A stretch of 39,334 nt of DNA, from contig JADGAB010000004.1 in the NCBI GenBank assembly GCA_015232245.1, positions 1-39,334 of the forward strand. Reading direction: 5' to 3'. The position numbers and the translations under genes were made by a program. Shown piece after piece: positions 37,601 through 39,334 of the stretch (position 1 is its first letter; every line of letters starts with the position of its first letter). A model generated the notes under the pieces. It was not told where the DNA came from, made no database searches, and saw only the letters and a list, made by a program, of their open reading frames with translations. This stretch comes from Magnetococcales bacterium (GTDB lineage Bacteria; Pseudomonadota; Magnetococcia; Magnetococcales; Magnetaquicoccaceae).

Positions 37601-39334
37601 CGTCGAGGCCCTGACCAAGGCCCAACCGGCCCCGTTGGCACCGGAGGAGATCCATTTGACCCTGGGCATGAACTGGATCCCGCCCAGACTCATCGAGGAG
37701 TTCGCCGAAAAAGGTCTTGGATTGCGTCACGCATCCGTCCATTCCATTCCGGAGATCAGCGAATGGACCGTGCAGGGGGACGAGAAGTCGGCGGCAGCGA
37801 CCAGCGTTTGGGGTACCCCGGAAAAAAGCGCCATTGAACTGCTGCGGTACGCACTGAACAAACAGGTGCCCCGCATCCATCACCCTGGAGAGCAGCCCGG
37901 CAAGATTGGTCCTTTGAACACCGAGGCCACCGGCGCGGCGATTTCCAAAGTGAACGAAATCCAGGAGCGGTTCAAAGAGTGGGCATACGGGAAAGACTGG
38001 CTGTTTCAACTCTACAATGACATGTTCAACAACAACGTGGTTCCAGACCGGATGGACGGCGAGTATCTGACCACTCCCGGCGTCCGGGTGGGCTGGGAGT
38101 GGCGGCCCCATCAAAAGTCCGTGATCGCCCGCATCATCATGCGCGGCAACACCTACATGGCCCACTCCGTGGGGTCAGGAAAGACCTCGGCCATGATCGG
38201 ATCGGCCATGGAAATGCGGCGGCTCGGACTGGTGAAAAAACCCATGTTCGTGGTGCCGAACCACATGTTGATCCAATTCGCATCCGAATTCTACGATCAG
38301 TACCCAAACGCCAAAATCATGGTGGCGGACGAGGAGAAATTCCACACCTCCAGACGCAAGCAGTTCATCGCGGATGTGGCCAGTCAGGATCTGGATGCGG
38401 TCATCATCACCCATTCGGCCTTTGGCATGATTCCGATCAGCGACGCCTTTCAGGACCGGTTGATTGAAGAGCAGGTCGAGCGCTATCGCAACGCCATTGC
38501 CGAGGCCCAGAGCGCAAGAAACGAAGAAGCGCGGATCACGGTCAAACGTCTGGAAAAGATGGTGCAAAAGCTTCAGGAACGCCTGACCGGTCAGGGGAAT
38601 CTGCGCAAGGATCAGGTATTCACCTTCGAAGAGATGGGGGCGGATTTCCTGTTTGTGGATGAGGCCCATGAATTCCGCAAACTGTCATTCCCGACCAGGC
38701 AGCAGTTGAAAGGGATCGATCCGGAAGGCTCCAAAAAGGCGTGGGATCTGTACACCAAAACCCGGTATCTGGAGACCGTGCGACCCGGACGCAATCTGGT
38801 GATGTCCTCCGGGACGCCGGTCACCAACACCATGGGCGAACTGTTCAATCTCTCCCGCTTCATGCAACCAAACGAATTGAAATTGAACGGGTTGGAGACC
38901 TTTGACGACTGGTCCGCCATGTACGGCACCGTTTCCGCCGACCAGGAACAGACCCCGACCGGCGGGTATCAACTGGTGACCCGGTTCAATCGCTTCGTCA
39001 ACGTGGCGGATCTGTCCCGCATGGTGCGGCAGAACATGGATGTCGTGACCTCCTCCCAACTCGGCGAGTTCGTCACCCGCCCGCAAGAGAAACGGCAACT
39101 CCATATCCTGCCACGCCTGCCCATCTTGCGGGCGTTCCAGAAACAGTTGAATACCCGGTGGGAGATCATCAAAAACCGCAATGGCAAATCAAAACCCGGG
39201 GAAGACATCATCCTGAACATCATCGGCGACGGTCGCAAGGCGGCCTTCGACATGCGGTTGATCAACAGTAACGCACCGTCCGATCCCGACAGCAAATTGA
39301 ACACCATTATCCGCAACGTGTTCGACATATGGGG
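31626..39334 (+). CDS. Giant polyvalent protein: PRTase, N6-methylase and helicase domains (right end cut off)
   Basis: This frame is open from ATG 31626 to the edge, at least 2569 codons; the track omits it because no stop is reached. Order: four PWAGYQEVKPS repeats (residues 26-85), a glycine-zipper membrane segment (about 176-210, 'GGFAGGMIGGRIFGPIGARI'), Pro-rich linkers with three GK(P/E)F-type modules (about 600, 739, 1180), and a phosphoribosyltransferase-like motif 'VVIADDVFTTGGSVGQL' (about 954). Then come 'LLARYVGWGGLSGAF', an N6-adenine methylase ('VFEPGMGTGNF' about 1426, 'AIGNPPF' about 1491) and an SF2 helicase (Walker A 'AHSVGSGKTS' about 2180, 'FVDEAHEF' about 2343). It resembles polyvalent phage proteins and P1 DarB, which are packaged and act on entry. 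The start is coupled to the previous stop (TAATG). Confidence 0.85.
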   Translation, partial: MPNYANDPWAGFELVAPKQKEVQPAKPKDPWEGYQEVKPSDSKDPWAGYQEVKPSDSKDPWAGYQEVKPSDPKDPWAGYQEVKPENAPKMTFGQAFGQGVEQAKEMGAGGIKVIGEAAGWPSFVDAGEKWRKEAHDAVEGYGQQQTFEGIRSPGDLGQWGKETVGRQIPIMAPSVIGGFAGGMIGGRIFGPIGARIGSRIGAGVGGYLINVGDVENNIMDRGDGASAPLAALGGGAVISALDSYGSGKLGDKLAGMIGKKTAENIAEVTLKDRLKGVGKAALKDGVIEGVTETAQDYVSEGSAATGTGTPFNPANIQPLESGAAGFLLGALMGGGGHLRRQGHGEQTPSGSSTQDTATQVSPIPDPAQTAQDESHINDQVEEYRDLFAHLVANGEHPDEVAKNLQELYGPQIAELGNQGVDLGEPARQDWSQAETSEPVPPHLSASGIAVPPGERAATEKGLSQEIASRMAEPAHPQPVESAPQVSPSAPLPEAAPGPEAARQPERVVNPPVAVTPLETGGQPLDIEKMADAFSQFGVSAANLEKHLGKPLSEITPDDMQTLRQTYARLQKGSSLPEEVFPDLRVAKILASRGFQDGLIFDENGQPWNTMQKARLASGGNWTTPLRNQGYNLIPYQQEGNGGWGLRVVPPEEKIATPPASPSSQINPAPMPPGAQGAPPGLAGQPATQPTPSHQEGVVVSGGTPLPPAGKGVPPAMTGTNQEAVTTGMASGGPTDVLASNGKPFVSQRAASLAAKARKISDTHEPVENSGNGWVLRSRNAQTQQAQPTQQAQPEPLTQATPDIATPEPVPEQQGGELPGVGVSVRPDAGSHVFEKDPDWLPAKKQSDIEAARRFAERHWTPKQTEAIKAQLVDPANTVFISQPSTSGQNTLPTGLAEKLAKETGGTVLDGDQFFLAQHTEQSKNIQKDRRVFHPRDYEILDPGKLRDLIHGREVVIADDVFTTGGSVGQLIRTMKAAGMPVKAVAGYVGDTRLKPEPQIISSLQGALRNAKIDVKGKDLASILTRAEIQEITRLINNARTPEARQTLARDLHGLLTGRIDPGMVANQLSGRSSGNPTGKNWGNAAHVPGIQNDAGVQTTTEPVGNREIAGKGPNDPHVSSPPGEAGDRARGFQELTGLPDQPAAPRQDHPTPSPKDGVAVSDIPAHGALEPGDIEKDPITGKEFASDESARLFTKLAKKPFEVVKVGQEKWVARPVPQPTSTQVETPDEHRPEHDPGRTQTEEPGRVRPVEERGRTAGPGPVLPGEGTGDQGHHELHQAGESERHGTESGGSGDRPGTGDELTNHRILPGSLEENRGMKTKARDNLTAIKLVKQLATQGRAATPEERQLLARYVGWGGLSGAFPNSKGDFGPGMREIGAELRQILTDEEYATARKSTQYAHYTSEPVVRAMWQAVERFGFQGGKVFEPGMGTGNFAGMMPETLVNQSDYTGVEMDPMTARIAQALYPKWDIREADFTRYQTPKNSFDLAIGNPPFADIRVKSDPEYAKHAFLLHDYFFAKSMDALKPGGILAFISSAGTLNKTDPRARNHLADRADFLGAIRLPGNAFSKNAGTEVTTDIIFLRKRQTGEAQGDRAWTRSESFTGPDKTGNPETGYRNAWFGTHPEMVLGEEGFFDRLYPGRYAVRARPGDDLNKLLATALQHLPGNVLQGKNPATPQQEKSDTRVVETKNGSYYVRDGGLFQFVEGRGVPVLTRGPGVVGGMTRAEQEVVKRLIPMRDALRAVYAADAGNDTQDAAKARKTLNRLYDAFVATHGPINKTVVTTSKPTLLQQERARNEARDQSEGFFDEGSFDPSAMILANRPIKEIAEARQKARNEAAARNRSWDEGSFDPGKMPDNETFRYPNIDPFTDDPESYRLRSIEAYDKETDKASKRRVFTENPVAAETAPVIRSVGDALMHVLNKTGRVDIDATAEVAGKNRDAVIQELGDRVFQIPGSNDQWVTRHEYLSGRVKTKLKEAMEAAKRDPSFERNVEALTKAQPAPLAPEEIHLTLGMNWIPPRLIEEFAEKGLGLRHASVHSIPEISEWTVQGDEKSAAATSVWGTPEKSAIELLRYALNKQVPRIHHPGEQPGKIGPLNTEATGAAISKVNEIQERFKEWAYGKDWLFQLYNDMFNNNVVPDRMDGEYLTTPGVRVGWEWRPHQKSVIARIIMRGNTYMAHSVGSGKTSAMIGSAMEMRRLGLVKKPMFVVPNHMLIQFASEFYDQYPNAKIMVADEEKFHTSRRKQFIADVASQDLDAVIITHSAFGMIPISDAFQDRLIEEQVERYRNAIAEAQSARNEEARITVKRLEKMVQKLQERLTGQGNLRKDQVFTFEEMGADFLFVDEAHEFRKLSFPTRQQLKGIDPEGSKKAWDLYTKTRYLETVRPGRNLVMSSGTPVTNTMGELFNLSRFMQPNELKLNGLETFDDWSAMYGTVSADQEQTPTGGYQLVTRFNRFVNVADLSRMVRQNMDVVTSSQLGEFVTRPQEKRQLHILPRLPILRAFQKQLNTRWEIIKNRNGKSKPGEDIILNIIGDGRKAAFDMRLINSNAPSDPDSKLNTIIRNVFDIW
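31701..31880 (+). repeat. Four 45-bp tandem repeats at the start of the polyvalent gene
   Basis: Each unit encodes 15 residues of the form 'DSKDPWAGYQEVKPS'. Copies two and three are nearly identical in DNA, and the first and last differ at a few codons. A related single unit ('NDPWAGFELVAP') precedes them. Short DPWAGF-like peptides occur at the N terminus of some phage internal virion proteins, so they may be packaging or docking tags. Confidence 0.85.
34735..34950 (+). CDS. Candidate overprinted gene 1 inside the polyvalent ORF (+1 frame)
   Basis: A 71-aa product, 'MRELLKPVKPLPETYMGYSP' continuing to 'KRPPSPWEIGR'. GAGG lies 10 bases before the ATG. The +1-frame peptide has balanced, protein-like composition with helices ('EELIQVWLQI', 'KIGAMRRMFLEYKM'). 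The giant frame here reads a low-complexity Gly/Asn/Pro linker. It could be a separate overlapping gene, or a former stand-alone gene swallowed by fusion. No homologue is recognised, so function is unknown. Confidence 0.5.
   Translation: MRELLKPVKPLPETYMGYSPEELIQVWLQINSPGGAVGTPREKIGAMRRMFLEYKMTPGFKRPPSPWEIGR
35308..35532 (+). CDS. Candidate overprinted gene 2 inside the polyvalent ORF (+1 frame)
   Basis: A 74-aa product starting 'MNIDPNMILGELKLKNPEEY'. GGAG is seven bases upstream, a near-ideal Shine-Dalgarno placement. It looks like a compact helical protein ('LKKEGGLQALDQYCREKERE'). In the same DNA the giant frame reads an Arg/Gly/Glu/Pro-rich string typical of a shadow frame. The ORF ends just before the methylase-helicase part begins ('NRGMKTKARDN'). 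This fits an ancestral order of separate genes, now read through in one frame. Confidence 0.55.
   Translation: MNIDPNMILGELKLKNPEEYARLKKEGGLQALDQYCREKEREIRDTMSFIKPVNPNATEPNPADLVIARELAMS

Noticed and set aside
1-39334. tRNA genes and rRNA
   Set aside because: No cloverleaf with a T-loop GGTTCRANYCC and acceptor pairing was noticed on reading, and no rRNA-like sequence was seen. A tRNAscan run would be needed to exclude unusual tRNAs.

Overview
The window looks like most of the genome of a temperate, probably short-tailed (podovirus-like) tailed phage of a proteobacterium. The support is a P22-like portal, an N4 gp56-like major capsid protein, no tape-measure or contractile-sheath gene, an integrase, and a HicBA toxin-antitoxin pair. 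Most genes are moderately GC-rich, with several visibly AT-rich patches that look imported. Nothing in the sequence fixes the host genus. No rRNA, tRNA or CRISPR array was seen.

Layout. (i) 1-4435, plus strand: the end of a short phage protein, a decayed tyrosine recombinase, an AAA+ ATPase, a small phage protein, a Mom-like acyltransferase-fold protein and a C5-cytosine DNA methyltransferase. This reads as a DNA-modification and counter-defence arm. (ii) 4444-8013, plus strand: small proteins, a replication initiator with a candidate lambda-O-style origin inside its gene, a DnaC-like helicase loader, a DUF6362-type protein and an excisionase-like HTH protein. Most are joined by ATGA overlaps. 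(iii) 8010-9944, minus strand: a site-specific integrase, then hicA and hicB. (iv) 9945-10289: a 345-base control region with tandem 11-bp repeats, an inverted repeat and an intrinsic terminator placed just before the late genes. (v) 10290-39334, plus strand: one long late operon holding M15 endolysin, holin-like and XhlA-like membrane proteins, small and large terminase, portal, scaffold, capsid, head-completion/adaptor and nozzle proteins, a series of large virion proteins, and a giant polyvalent protein that runs off the right edge.

The right arm is the unusual part. An Asp-box (sialidase-like) protein is followed by a protein with two discoidin-like domains encoded in AT-rich DNA. Next comes a 1109-aa coiled-coil protein bracketed by a 9-residue APAPFN-type array and about 69 copies of a Ser-Ala-Ser-Asn tetrapeptide. 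A proline-rich 467-aa protein follows. Last is an ORF of at least 2569 codons from 31626 to beyond the edge. It combines PWAGYQ repeats, a glycine-zipper membrane region, a phosphoribosyltransferase-like domain, an N6-adenine methylase domain and an SF2 helicase domain (DarB-like). The supplied ORF track does not list it because it has no stop inside the window. Two protein-like small ORFs, each with a Shine-Dalgarno sequence, lie inside its linkers in the +1 frame. They are candidates for overprinted genes.

Reading of the whole: early genes replicate and chemically modify the phage DNA, HicBA and integrase serve the lysogenic state, and late genes build a virion that may carry large ejected proteins into the host. 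Phage genes lie on both sides of the integrase, which fits a free or circularly permuted phage genome better than a prophage ending next to int.
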